Positions 23,925-36,280 of a stretch of 64,000 bases of DNA are shown piece after piece. The notes beneath the pieces were generated by a model. It was not told the DNA's origin. It searched no databases and worked only from the letters and a program-made list of their open reading frames with translations. Position 1 is the first letter of the stretch. Each line of letters begins with the position of its first letter. Source of the DNA: Mya arenaria (Eukaryota; Mollusca; Bivalvia; Myida; Myidae); contig NC_069133.1 in the NCBI RefSeq assembly GCF_026914265.1, positions 50,667,182 to 50,731,181 of the forward strand, read 5' to 3'. Position numbers and translations under genes: made by a program.

Positions 23925-25915
23925 CAAGAAATGTGGCATTGTTGTTTTGAATGTTTGTTGCCAAATTTCCCTAACAATGTTCGTGGGAATTAATGTGAGG
24001 CCGAGACTTGGTAAACACAAACAGATTTAACCACCACTAGCCCAGTAGTGTTTTCATTGACCATTCCAAGGCGATAACGTAACATTTATTGATATCTATG
24101 TAATCTGTGTATGATGTCTTGTGGCTCTGTGTGTCTCGTTTTGTGAATGTTGGTCTTTCTTAAACTAATAGTCAACTAATTGACCGCCGGGGTGGTACCT
24201 GTAGTCTTTGTTTTAATATTGCGAGGGATGCCTTAAAATGAACGTTTTGAATGTTCCCCAGTAACTTTCTAGAAATAAATGTTTTCTTATTAATACATTA
24301 TCGGTATAATGGTGGTCTTCCTATCGACGAAAGTTGTATACATGTACCATAGCTTTTTCGAACTACTTTTTCAAAACGAAACTAAGACCATTATTGGCCA
24401 GTTAAGGCCAACTAGTTTGAGTTTTCAATATCTTTTTTTTCTACATCCATTATAGACAAATAATTTGGTCAATCTCCATGTTGGAATCAAATATGGAAAC
24501 AATGGTTATACAACGGTTGTGAACTTCGCCCCACCCTTTTCCCAACATGTATCATAATACAGGTCATGATGGAAATGGCTTGATAAATTATCATTCATGA
24601 ACAAGTTAAATAGATAATTCATTGAAATTGATGCCAATGTAGACGGAAAATCGAGAACACCTTGAGCAAGTCATGACGTCAAAGTCCAACTGCTAATAAG
24701 TAAATCACTTATATGAAACTTACAATAATTGCAATTTAACTTTAACTTGGACAATAATTTAAAAAAGCAGGTCGGATAGGAAGGTTTATGTCCAACTGGA
24801 ACAATACAAAGCAAAATATCCCAAAGTGACCATGCGCTGCCTTAAGTAGTTGCTGAGTTTATTTTAGTTGTTTAACTAATCTGCTCGAGGAGAAAGGTTC
24901 TTCAAATCATTTAATTCAAAGTCACGCCGCAGACGTAGCAGAAATCCATGTGTATCATGTGTATCATGACAAGGTATAGGACGATCACGTCGATATCGAT
25001 GTGTAGAAGACATACCACAATGGAAAGTCATATGATTAATAAAACCGTGTAAACACTTAATTAACCAAAACGTAATATCAGTATGATTTAGAAATTTATA
25101 ACATTGAGTTTTATGAAACAACAAACATTGAGAAAACAGTGAACATTATTGAACACTTCTGAACAGACATAATGACACGCAGATGGAAAATAGGTCGTTT
25201 TTCAATTCTCAAGCCAAAACGTAAAGAAATAAAACCTGCATTGTTTCATATTTAAGTAATGACACAATCTTGTAATATCAAGTTAAAAGAAATTATCTAA
25301 TAGATCAATGAGTCATAACTTTACATAAAATACATGAATGTTGACAAGCAAGTCATTAAAGTTTTGCTAATTTACAAACACAAAACGCTTTTTGCCGGTA
25401 ACGTAATTCACAAATGAAATGAATTTCAGAATATCAATACATCTAAGGCATATACTTCAAATAGCGTCATAATTAATATGTTTTATATTTTTAACCATCA
25501 TGTAGCATAAACTTGTTTTAGAAAAACGTGTTATGATTGCACTTTTCTGTACATGTGGGTATAGTCGTGATCACATTTGTTATATTATAAAAGCAACACT
25601 AAGTTATGTATTAAACAACTTTTTAAAATCCCAATTTATAACATTTTAATTTGTTATTTTAAGATAATCATAGTAGTATAGTAATTCAAACACGCGTTCA
25701 AAATTTAAACAGTCAATTGCAACTAATGTCAGCAAGATACACAAATTTGTTTCTTGGTAACGTAATTCACACTATGAGTAAACTGAACTAAATTCTCATT
25801 AAATGCTCTTCAAACAGTATTCTATATTCGAAATGGTTGTCTGTGTTTAAAGATATCTATTTTCGTTTATGAAACTGGTCAAACAACTGCATCGCTGTAT
25901 TAATGTCAGACTCCG

Positions 25916-28504
25916 CTACTTTGTACATTTTCCTAGAACCAAAAGGCATGGTTCACCGACAGAACAAAGCATGTCATCAGAACTCATCCAAATTGAATCA
26001 TCTTTGTTTGGCCATTTGAACGTTGGACATACTTTGCCCTTCCCGTGTTCCATAAAGGAAACTTGTAAGGGAAGTTCATCATCGGAAGGATCGTATTTTA
26101 CTACTTTGCCGATGTACCAGTAATCGTTGTAAATGGCTGCATCAAATTCATTTCCTGTGAATGACGACCTTGATTCGAGCCTTCTTGCCTGGTCAAGAAT
26201 GACTTCTGGTTCATTTTGAATATCTGTGTGCATGTCAGTTTCATTGGTTTTGCCACTTTGTTGTACAATGGTATGCTTGATCCACCCGTCACAGCTGGCA
26301 TTGAACTTCCCGTCTGTGAAACATTCTTCACAAAGGCATGAGGTATTCTTTACAAATATTTCATTGTTCCCCACCGGAAATACACTATGCAATTGCAATG
26401 TACCTTTGATTGGTTTAACATTAACTGCCAATAACTTATTGTAGGCTTCGTCACATTCTTCCTTTGTCACAAATGCGTACTTTGTCTGACTGTTAGCTAA
26501 CGATTTACCCCAGTTATAATAGTCTTCTGCTGACTGTATCACTGCTGTTTGCCGCTTGACCGCTAAATCGGCCAACCTCTTGGAAGAGCCCCCTACACCA
26601 TCGCATGGTCCTTTTCCGTGACCCGCTTCCCAAAACTGCCACGATGCGTTTAAACCAAAGAGTCGAACGTGATTTGCCACGAGATACATGGTATTCTTGT
26701 TTCTATATTGTGACGTGGGCGAATCAGTTATGTAGTGCACATAGGAGATTCCCGGATGTTCATTCTTTAAGCGTTCTGTAATTCTCTTAATAAATGCGTA
26801 CACTGTGCCCCTATTGTGAGACTGGGTATCTGATACATAAATGAAGGATTCGTGATTCAAGTGTTGATCTGAGCTTTTCGTGTATATAACAACCGGGTGA
26901 AGGGTGACGGAACATTTATCGAAGTATGCCGTTTGAATTTCATCAGCGTGACCGCAAGAATAATTCTCGGCGAAATCCATTTGGCAAATTGCGTGTGCTG
27001 GCGGTAGTCGCTCTTTTAAGCGTTGTACTTGTTCGAATTGGGTTTTAACACGTGATGTGTGACTTCTAAATTCGATCAGATCTTGTTTAAAGATTTCAAC
27101 AAATTCAAGTTTAGGCATTTCTTCCTGTGCAATTAACATTCGTTTTGTCAATCTACCTTTATGTTCAACTTCTTTTCTCTTCCATTGCCCAAATTTGATA
27201 GTGTCAGTGTTGCAGTTTAGAATTTTATCAACTATTTCATCATCAGAATATTGCCGAAACATCTGGTCAGGATTTTCCGTAGTAATGGCACCAACATTCT
27301 TCAACCCTTTAACTTTTAGGGCAGTATTTTGGTGTTTATGACAAAGGCAAGTTTTACGTGCGCTATATTGGACCAATTTGGCGTAACGAGGCCTGTAGCT
27401 TGAAAAAGTGGTTAAAGTTATTTTAACCCCAGGATTTTCCGCTTTAAATTTCAGATGGAGATTATACATATAATCATTCAAAACTCTTGTTTGCTTCATT
27501 CCCGTCTTCGTTTTTGTACTATCTCTCTTTCCTGGTAGACATGAACTGTTATCATCGCGTTCGAGAAAATCTCTTACCTTTTTGGCCAATTGGGTTCTTT
27601 CAAGGACTTGACGACGTTTTACAATGCTCTTTCCCATATCTGCTTTCAGTAGTTGGCCTCTGTTTACTCCCAGGACACGGCTTGATTTTGCTCTTAGGCG
27701 GTACTTTTTCATCAACTTTCCAGAGACCACCTCTAAGGCTTTGCGTTGACGAGATCTGCCTCGATTTTGAACTATTCTAGATTTTATCTCTTCCACTAAG
27801 CTGTTATGAAATGTCAATTTCTTGACAAGTCTTGTATGTTTTGCCGGTGATATGCCTAAATGTCGTAGCTCATGAATGGATTTGCTCTTCGGTGTCAGGT
27901 TTGCTTCGGAAAACGGTCGTTGTCTTACTTCTTCTTCAAGACTACAATGTCCCCCCTTTTTGCTTGATACTGATGCATTACTGCTTCTATTTGAATCGGA
28001 AGTGGTTCTCTGTACTTTCTTTCTAAGTGAATTGTTTCTCTTTCTTAGTTCACTCAACTGCCTTTCAAGCTTATTAATATTGACCTGTGCTTTCTTTAAA
28101 GATTGACTTTTCTTCCATTGGCCCCTTCTTGAACAAAATTTCATATTTACGAGAAGCCTCCTATCTTCTGTGACCGGCGTCCTGCTTTCATTCATGGCAC
28201 TAGTAGAATCACATGGCCCCCCGGATTGATCGTCAACACTTGCAAGTGATACATCTTGTATGATGTGTTCATTCTGTTCGCTTAATCCGTCTGCAGCTGG
28301 TTGTTCTTTCAACCTCCTCCGATGTTGCTGCATGCATTTTCTCACCCGTTCCCGTCTAATTGGCAGTTTATGAGGCCCAATCTCTGAGGTCGGTTTATAA
28401 TAACCTCTAACGCGATTTGTCTCCTTTTTAAGGTAGTCAGAACCTTCTTTGGCTTTCTTTCTTTCCCTATATGCCCTTTGAATCTCTGCACGTGTTTTCC
28501 CCAT
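25916..28504 (-). CDS. DDE-type transposase-like protein, intact, 862 codons
   Basis: A single uninterrupted frame starting at ATG 28504. The N-terminus is basic (MGKTRAEIQRAYRERKKAKE) with a Lys/Arg-rich coiled stretch at about 120-170. A CLCHKHQN cluster at about 385 may bind zinc. The core has three blocks typical of an RNase H-fold nuclease: MDFAENYSCG (about 509), ITDSPTSQYRNK (about 593) and EAGHGKGPCDGVGG (about 630), with Asp, Asp and a Glu/Asp as candidate metal ligands. Another Cys cluster (CLCEECFTDGKFNASC) follows at about 765. The last 80 residues (YWYIGKVVKYDPSDDE, VSFMEHGKGK, FKWP) look like a small Tudor or SH3-type barrel. I have seen this architecture in uncharacterised invertebrate proteins but cannot name the superfamily with confidence. 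The lack of breaks suggests a recent or still mobile element, or a host-adopted gene. Confidence 0.65.
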   Translation of the reverse strand: MGKTRAEIQRAYRERKKAKEGSDYLKKETNRVRGYYKPTSEIGPHKLPIRRERVRKCMQQHRRRLKEQPAADGLSEQNEHIIQDVSLASVDDQSGGPCDSTSAMNESRTPVTEDRRLLVNMKFCSRRGQWKKSQSLKKAQVNINKLERQLSELRKRNNSLRKKVQRTTSDSNRSSNASVSSKKGGHCSLEEEVRQRPFSEANLTPKSKSIHELRHLGISPAKHTRLVKKLTFHNSLVEEIKSRIVQNRGRSRQRKALEVVSGKLMKKYRLRAKSSRVLGVNRGQLLKADMGKSIVKRRQVLERTQLAKKVRDFLERDDNSSCLPGKRDSTKTKTGMKQTRVLNDYMYNLHLKFKAENPGVKITLTTFSSYRPRYAKLVQYSARKTCLCHKHQNTALKVKGLKNVGAITTENPDQMFRQYSDDEIVDKILNCNTDTIKFGQWKRKEVEHKGRLTKRMLIAQEEMPKLEFVEIFKQDLIEFRSHTSRVKTQFEQVQRLKERLPPAHAICQMDFAENYSCGHADEIQTAYFDKCSVTLHPVVIYTKSSDQHLNHESFIYVSDTQSHNRGTVYAFIKRITERLKNEHPGISYVHYITDSPTSQYRNKNTMYLVANHVRLFGLNASWQFWEAGHGKGPCDGVGGSSKRLADLAVKRQTAVIQSAEDYYNWGKSLANSQTKYAFVTKEECDEAYNKLLAVNVKPIKGTLQLHSVFPVGNNEIFVKNTSCLCEECFTDGKFNASCDGWIKHTIVQQSGKTNETDMHTDIQNEPEVILDQARRLESRSSFTGNEFDAAIYNDYWYIGKVVKYDPSDDELPLQVSFMEHGKGKVCPTFKWPNKDDSIWMSSDDMLCSVGEPCLLVLGKCTK

Positions 28505-28528
28505 GGGTCTGAAACATTAAATAATGCT

Positions 28529-28563
28529 GGTGAATTACGTTACTATTTTGTGAATTACGTTAC
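28529..28563 (-). promoter_or_regulatory. Paired 14-bp motif just upstream of the transposase-like gene
   Basis: Two inverted copies of the motif (GTGAATTACGTTAC on the + strand) start 20 bp apart, 26 and 46 bp before the ATG. Six other copies lie at both flanks of the gene. The arrangement is typical of subterminal transposase-binding sites, and the pair near the start could also let the protein act on its own promoter. Confidence 0.5.
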
Positions 28564-29900
28564 TACTTTAAACATGTGTTTTCTCCCTTCGATGTTTTCC
28601 TGCGTACAAACAAATAACAACTATGAAAAATCTTACTCTTATGCTAAATTTAAAGAACAATAAAGAAGTTTCACGTTTAAAAATAATTGAATAATCAAAG
28701 AAACATTAAACATACCTTATTCTTCACTGAAAACAGCCTTTAAATTTTGTAAACAAATAATTTCCCGCTTCAAAACTTTTGGAGACGACGCACCGGGAAG
28801 AGTATTTAGTGTATATGTTCATTAAATCTCGTTCAATTGATCCTGGGATTAATTTCCCTGGCTTTAAACAAAAACGTTGTAACGTAATTCACAGTAACGT
28901 AAATCACGTTTTGTAATATAGAAGGTTATCTTGATATCATATGAATACAGATAAACTGTTGTTATATTGTTATCGTTTTATCTATGTATGAGCTTTATTT
29001 CGAGATTATCAAGAGTGTGTATATTGTGTTAGAGAGAGCATGTAATACCCATTAACGTAATTCACATTTTCACCCAATTTTAGGGGGTCGATATTTAAAT
29101 GTTATTTATTTATACTTTCAATTAAAAAGGTTAACAATTAGATCGATATATATTACAGTACATATAAATAGGTCAATAAACAGGCAATAGTTTGTTGCAT
29201 TCGAATAATAATACGATTTGTTGAGTGTGGTTGAAAAACGGTAACGTAATTCACATAGTTTTGTGGGACAAGTGAATATTGCAAGCTCACTCGAAATTTT
29301 CAAATTGTTTGTCACAAAATGGTCACTAAATTTTACAATTAAGTTTTATGTATAAATAGATGTAAGTTTTTTAAATGAATATTACTTTAAACTATGTATT
29401 AGATACGTTTAAAATATATCACCCTTAGTTTGTGACAGCCATTTTATGGGTTTTAAACCATCTTTGTTGAAAAATTACAAAATAAATCAGATGAATATAT
29501 GAAATATTGTTTTATTGTAATAAAGGTACATAATAAATCTTTGAAAATATGCATTGACATATTGGAAAAACCTTATTATTATTCGTTTATAGCCATGTGA
29601 CAAGCTCTTTGCGTATTTGATTAACTTAACTCGTTTTGGCTGAAAAACATTTGGAAGCTAATTTATAACAGTTGGGTCAAATTACAGGGGCAGGTTGAGT
29701 TGTTGTTGTTTTTATTTTGTTTTTTTTTAAAAAAAAATATTTTTTTTTTTTTTTTTTTTTTTAATCATTTTTAAGTAAGAATATGTTGTGGTAACTGTAA
29801 CTTGTGGAAGCTAATTTATAACAGTTGGGACAAATAAAAGGAGCAGGTTGCGTTTTTTTTTTTTTTTTTTTTTATTATTATTATTATTACTTTTTTTTAA

Positions 29901-30120
29901 TCATTTTTAAGTAAGAATATGTTGTGGTAACTGTAACTTGTGATAACTGGCCAATTTTTTTTTTTTTTTAAATTTTATTCTTTTATCTTTGGCCAAAAAA
30001 AAATTGTTTTTAAATTTTATTCTTTTATCTTTGTACAAAGATAAAAGAATAAAATTTAAAAAAAAAAATGGCCAGTTATCACAAATTACAGTTACCACAA
30101 CATATTATTATTAAAAATGA
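29901..30120. repeat. Large hairpin, unit 2 copy
   Basis: The counterpart of 18743-18921, with the same 50-bp arms ending in AACTGGCCA and TGGCCAGTTATCACA. The AT core is longer because a TTTTATTCTTTTATCTTTG segment is repeated. Confidence 0.6.
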
Positions 30121-30963
30121 TTAAAAAAAATATTAAAAAAATTAAAAAAAAAATTAAAAGAAGAATTTAGAACAAAAACTTCATGCACGTACATGTATTT
30201 ATGCCGTAGTGTTCAGCAAAATATTTCCCGAAATGCCTACAGGAACTTATCGGTAACAGTTGAATAAATATTACAATTTAAATGTCCTCTGGGTTCTTTG
30301 CATTTCCTCGACATGGTGAATTGTAAAAAATATATTGTGTGTTAAAATTAGAGGATTTAATAATACGGTGTCTCGTACATATCATACACAATTTTGATGA
30401 ATCACATATGATTAGGCATCACTTAAATACACGTGATAAAAATTGAAGGATTTTGTACTGCGTCTGTCTAAGGATGATTATTTACCCTCTCTATGTGATT
30501 GTAGTCAAAGTTCTTGAGTGCTGAACTCCGTTTGTTGTATAGCCCCATTTTGAAAAAAATAGACATTTTTTAGGTCCGGTACATAATATGCGACAATTGA
30601 AGCTTCAGCGACAAGCCCAGGAGCAAACACTGTAACAAAGACCCTGCTTAATTCACAAAGCTAAGGCTTAAACTGTTTTTGTGAATTATCTATAACAAAG
30701 GAAAGTTGCGATTGACATCCTTCGGATGATTTGCTTCATACTTTCAGGGATGACCAGCTATCAATTTCAGAAAATCATAAAGGAGTAATTAAGTGGTGCG
30801 TTTTTTACCACAGTTATTTTGTTGTTATCTTTCTACATGGTGTATAATGGTTAAACCGTATGTGTCGAACTTCTTATCAACGATATCAAACGTTACAATA
30901 ATATTGATATAACATGGATATACCGTCCTTCGATTATGATATATAAAGCATTACCACACTGAA

Positions 30964-31311
30964 TTATTTGGAAAAAAAAATACTGATAGCGTCTAACCTT
31001 GTTTTTAACACAATAACACATTTATTGTGGAGGCCTACTAAATGACACTCTCCGTAAATTCCAGTATATTTGCCCCTACAATGTGCACAAACCCTCTGCG
31101 ATGGTATGTTTTCGGGAAGATCACTGTATTCTTCTGTATGCTCTACCTCGTTGTAATCGTAGTCTTGGTCTTGAGTCAGGTATAACTGTTTCCTCTCTTT
31201 GCTGCAGGAGGGGGGGGGGGGGGGGTTACAATCCATAGTTGAATCATAACCACTGTCAGTGAGAATGTGTGTCTTATGTTCATTTGCTTGCAGTGATGCA
31301 AGCGGCTCACA
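30964..31311 (-). CDS. Possible 3' exon of an unknown protein, unit 2
   Basis: The copy of 19767-20108, again open, with DSGYDS and RVCAHCRGKYTGIYGEC kept. Differences are a few substitutions (SALPENIPLQ to SDLPENIPSQ) and a longer run of Pro codons from a G-tract expansion. That the frame survived duplication mildly supports coding, but the copies are too young for this to be strong evidence. Confidence 0.3.
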   Translation of the reverse strand, partial: CEPLASLQANEHKTHILTDSGYDSTMDCNPPPPPSCSKERKQLYLTQDQDYDYNEVEHTEEYSDLPENIPSQRVCAHCRGKYTGIYGECHLVGLHNKCVIVLKTRLDAISIFFSK

Positions 31312-31934
31312 CTGGTGTCATTATTATGTATTTATTTGCCAGCGAATATTATTTTAATTTTTGCAGATGCTGCACTTGACAGCTGATTCCCACTCAGATT
31401 GTCCACATCGTTACACATTTTCTCATCGCCACTGTCATCTACACTGTTTATACTGCCATCTGGATGAGTCAAACTACATCTACACGTTGTCAATGATGAG
31501 TTTCCTCCAAATACGTGTCTTTATTTTACTAAAAAACACTCTCAACGCATCCTTTAATTTTGATTTACATTGAACTCTACCTTAAGTTCACATGTATGTC
31601 ACTACCGCTACGCGTTAGTTATAGCTTATTACTTTGAAGACGAACTACAACTACATTTTACGAAAATCTAGCAAGTTAAGAACTTTCTTTAAAATATTTT
31701 TACTAAAAGGTATACGTATAATTGTGTTTGCTCCGAGTAAAATTTATGAAGATTACATTACTTGCCTTTTATTTTGGCCATGTACATAATTTCCATAACG
31801 GTATTATTGTGTGGTCACGAAGCTGAATAAGCTGTGATTCATGTAATTTGAATTTTGAGATATATATACGTGAAACACAATTCATTTTCACGTTAACTGA
31901 CAGAGAAACTATACTTTTGCAAAAACACATATAT

Positions 31935-34900
31935 CCTTTCAAATACCGCTACCGTACATCGACGCGCTACCGTAGCCGCCTAATGCAGACCAATTTTTCA
32001 AGGGTGCTGGTTACCGCTACTGTTTTACTGTAGGAATACTGTAGACGACTGAAACGTACTGAAAAAGTAGGTACGTCCAGTTCCACAGCCGCAAAATGCA
32101 CATTTTCCACAAATTTGTGGTACGTTTTTCATTAAAATAAGAAGGATTGTGAATTTTAAAAACAGCATTAATACGCTATGGTACTTTGTCTTAGAAACAG
32201 TTACTACACTACGGAATTTCTTTCAAATATAATAACCATGCAAAAATAGCAACGGTATTTCTTTAAAAATCGTCATTCAACATTATTCGCCTCTGGCTTT
32301 TATAAATTTGCTTTAATAAAACAGCATGGTTATGCTTTTCCTCTTGTATCAGAAGTACGCTGTGGTATCACTGTTAAATTTAAGAAATGAGCAAAACTGC
32401 GCAGTGGTATTACTGTGATATTTGTTTTACGGACTGTGTGTTAACTTCGATAAGGTAGACATTTCATGTTTGAATTAAACTAAATCAGTCACTTAAGTGC
32501 ACTTTGGTAGCGTTCTTGAATCTAGAAGTATGCAAAACTACGCAGCGGTATTTTCTGTATAAACATAATACGTAATCAACATAGCACAACCCATTTCAAA
32601 GGCGACGTTGCCTTTGAAGGTCATTTAACGCTAGTAAAGCTTCCTTTTAAAACTGTTGAAATATATGCTATAACTTTCATATAAATCCAACCGGACATCT
32701 ATTACGTGATCGCTATAAAGTTATCATGGATAGTGACTGCAAATATATCAACAGAACATCCATTACAAAATAGCTGTCACAATTGCCATGAAAACCACTG
32801 CAATAGACAATAAACCAACAGGACAAATATCACAAGGTCGCAAAAGGTTACATTGGAACTACAGTGACCCCTGTTATGAAAGTTCTACAGGAAAGGAGCA
32901 TGACTTAATACAACATGCATCAATACATATCTGTCGATGAAGCATTGATCAAATGTCACGGTCACCATTCAAGAATCGTTGGTGCTCCGTGTGTCATGGG
33001 GTATCTCAGGAATTACCAGGCTCACTTAAGTCGAAAGATAGAAGTAATGTTGACTCAAACAGTTGTAGAGAACTGTAGAGAAAACATCACAGGATGATCA
33101 TGTTGTATTTGCCGACAAGTTTAAAACATCAGTTCCTCTGGCGTTTGGAAAAAGATCTATACATTCGTGTCACGCATTAAACACCGGAAGGACATATTGG
33201 TCAATAGCAAAATCAGTCCACGAAAAGAGATGGCAAAGTTAGGATGCTCAGCAGAGGGGAACACATGGCATGAAATATTTCCGACCGGAAGCTTATGTCC
33301 ACTGCATGGGAATAATCAAAACATGTGTGCAACCCGATGACATGTTTCAATCCTATCATAAATAGCCGGCAGAACAAGGTTTTGACGGAAGAAGTAAATA
33401 CAAAAGGAAAGTGGGAAAAAACATGCATCAAAGTATTTTTTATTAAAAAAGAGCATGGGTGTTACAGTCAACATTTACAGTGTACCAACACAAAGTGCTT
33501 ATTTGTGGACCTAATTTGTGTGGTCTGCCGTGGACATCTCGCTTGTGATTCATCATGTATAAAGCGTCAACCCTCCGGCTACCGGCTAAGCTGTTTGAGA
33601 GAATGGTACTACTTTTTTACAGTATATTACAAACATGCTGTAGAATGTTAAATAGTAACCATAATCAGGTTTAATAACACATTGATCGTTGCATGTACCA
33701 GCAAAATGAAACATGAACAACATCTTTTAAAATCAATCAGCTGTTTAATGTTTTATGTTTCTGTTTTTAGCTTGCACGAGTATAATTCTAATGTCTATAA
33801 ACTAAAACTCAAATGAAATGTTATTTTATTTAAGGGAATGTTTTATTTAGTATCGTGGCATTACCTCTAGAAAAGGCCAAATGTGGAGGTCGAGTCCAAC
33901 AAGACTATGGCTCCAGAAACACAGATGAACAAAAAAAAAACTCGTGTATGTAAAACATTTTCAAAAATATATGTGTTTTTTTATATAGTTGCATTTTGAA
34001 ATGACCCTTTCAATCGAAACAATGAGCGGTCTCTGAAGTTCATGAAAATGCATACATTAAATTAGTTCTACTGTTTAATGGCACATCTTGAATTTCATAG
34101 TCTAGTACAAGAAAGCGCCGTTTAGATCAATCATGTATTTAAATAAATTTTCAATATAGTATTGATGAAATAATCATAACAAAATGGTGTTCAGGTATCA
34201 ACCTTTTCTTCCTGAAGGGACGAATAATGTTTGTTTTAATGTTTTTTTATAGAATTAAACATTTCATGCTTAAAATGAGAACATATTTTTCGAAATAACA
34301 CATATACGATGCAATTGTCGCTAACAACGTGTCTTTATAACAAATATTCATCAATATGTGATTTCTTTTTACAGACCGATGCTATTGCATTGCACCAGAA
34401 ACTCCACTAGACTGTTGCCGTTTCATTAATCGCATGCTGTGATTATACTGGTGTTGTTTCCCGTGACAAATCTTGCGATATTTTTAGCAATATAATAGTT
34501 ACAGTCAAAACTTTGATTGATATTTTGGTCTATATTTTTCTATTATACAATTATGTACATGTGTTCTTTGTTGATATGAGAAAAAATATTATCATTATTG
34601 ATTTTCGTCATGTTTGATTTTATCCTTATGTATTCCTCGAGTTCCTATGATGTAAATAAATGATCTATACATTTTATAACCATGATATATGAATGAATTA
34701 TGAATCCGTATTTGGATTTTAGTCCTATAAGTATACATTTATATGGGAAATGAATGAACATGTGTGTAAAATATCATGATAGAGAATCGTTATTGTAATT
34801 TCTTTCTGATTTATTTGATAAAAAAACATATTATTTTGTAATCGCTCTATGCATGTGTAAATACTAGAATAAACAAAAATATGTAAAATATAATGAAAAC

Positions 34901-36280
34901 AACAGGGACAAGACCATTAGTCGAACAGTAAAAAATAGGCCCTGTTAAGGGTTACACGTCAAGGACCCAAATAACGATGAACTCTGGACACAAACATTGT
35001 TACACCACTTCTTAAATCATAAGTTTCACTTTTTGTTTTATTACTGAATTTTACATAGAATGAGACGTGCCTGAAAAACTGTGATAGTGTGATGTCTGCA
35101 TTAAAATTAAGCAGGCTAAATTAGCGTATTCAAGCACACACATGCATAATATGATTGAAATAATAAAAACATTTTGCAACGTTGCCTTACATCCATCTTT
35201 TTAAGCATTGTACTTTTGAAATATTTTGGAAAACCTTTTTCTACTACTGTAGTACAAAATTGTATTTATGAGGAAAACGACAGACATAAATATCGAGTTA
35301 CTACAAAAGTTCAAACTGCCATAGTGTATCTATGCATGCACATGTGGTATAATTCCAAGATTGATCATAACATTAAACGTCTGCGGCAATTTTGAAATAC
35401 ATTTACCTGAAAGGTTTGTACTAGAACTACCAGAGTGTATTAATGCATAACATTATCCTTTATGTTCTTAACAAATTGTTCAAATAAGTAATTCCTATCT
35501 ACAAAACTCGCCTATAGTAGTTTTATAAACATTAAAAAGTAGCCAATACCGAAGATGAAAAATACCACAACCTACATATCACAGGATTACCATTGCGCTG
35601 TTTTGCATGTGCGTTTACCTACTGATGATTGTCTTCAGTCAAATTACTACAACACACGTCTACGGTTATTTCTACATTTGTTCTAAATTCATCATATCCG
35701 TAGTGTATTAATGTGAGTTTTGTATTTTTCCGAAGTCAACCAGAGCGTAGTTATGCCGATATGTCATATTTATTAATAAGTGAATATTTTAGTTGCCATT
35801 ACATAATAAAACCAATAAAATGCATTTTATTGTATTATTGTGTCTATTAAAGGGTTTAAGTATAAGGAAAAATGTACATTTTCACTAGAACATTACCTAA
35901 TTAGGGATAATGTATATGTCACTAATTCGTGAAATGCAAACTTGATTTATAAGGGTGTTATGTTATATAATTTTATGTACTATATAATGTTTGTAATTAA
36001 TTTCTTTAATTGTGTTATAAATTTGTACTGTTTCAAAATTGATAAACATTTTATCTAATTGCTAACGCATTTTAATCAGGAGATTTAAGTCTCTGCTTTT
36101 AGCAAAACATGTACAAGATTATAAAAATAAGCGGTATTCCCACGCTGTACGATAGCGGTAATCAGAAGCCGAAAATTTGAGTACGGTTTACACTGCTGTG
36201 GTAGTTCGCCGGTGTATGATAGAGGTAATGGGGACACCCAATTTTAGGGTCTGCATTAGGCGGCTATGGTAGCGGAAAGG
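31935..36280 (+). mobile_element. Broken piggyBac-like DNA transposon inserted in unit 2
   Basis: Unit 1 preserves the empty site (CATATATTAAATAC at about 20725), so both borders are exact. The ends are inverted repeats: CCTTTC, then CGCTACCGTAGCCGCC and TAATGCAGACC on the left, with the reverse complement on the right. The duplicated bases are ATAT, or TA if the ends are read as TCCTTTC. Inside, degenerate ACGC-AG/TG-GGTA-like subterminal repeats occur near both ends. Coding remnants at about 32880-33660 in different frames include YISVDEALIKCHG, DHVVFADKFKTSVPLAF and a Cys-rich end (CTNTKC, CVVCRGHLACDSSC), which fit the DDE core and C-terminal Cys-rich domain of piggyBac transposases. Several frame breaks are present and the N-terminal half is not found. 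Confidence 0.75.

Larger units (their letters stand above)
18451..25089 (+). repeat. Segmental duplication unit 1
   Basis: This block matches 29645-40660 at near identity once the 4.35-kb insertion in the second copy is set aside (6.64 kb against about 6.67 kb). Homology starts at AAAAACATTTGGAAG on the left and stops at CAGTATGATTT on the right. At that point units 2 and 3 continue with GGAAT..., while unit 1 passes into unrelated sequence. The unit carries receptor copy 1, its upstream DNA and about 1.9 kb of 3' flank. Intergenic parts are as similar as coding parts, so this is recent DNA duplication and not retroposition. Confidence 0.85.
25090..29644. mobile_element. Interval between units 1 and 2, probably a DNA transposon with an intact gene
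   Basis: This 4.55-kb block is absent from the other duplication junctions. It contains a single intact transposase-like gene on the minus strand and eight copies of the 14-bp motif GTAACGTAATTCAC at 25398, 25757, 28530 (inverted), 28550 (inverted), 28879, 28894 (one mismatch), 29052 (one mismatch) and 29241. A weak terminal repeat AGCCAAAACG (25212-25221) against CGTTTTGGCT (29632-29641) may mark the ends, but I find no matching target duplication. The exact boundaries are therefore uncertain. Confidence 0.6.

Noticed and set aside
25869-28106. Plus-strand frames of 60-97 codons opposite the transposase-like gene
   Set aside because: Shadows of the 862-codon minus-strand frame.
25212-29641. 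AGCCAAAACG / CGTTTTGGCT as the definite ends of the transposase-bearing element
   Set aside because: Only 10 bp, with no target duplication. Kept as a hint and not used as a boundary.
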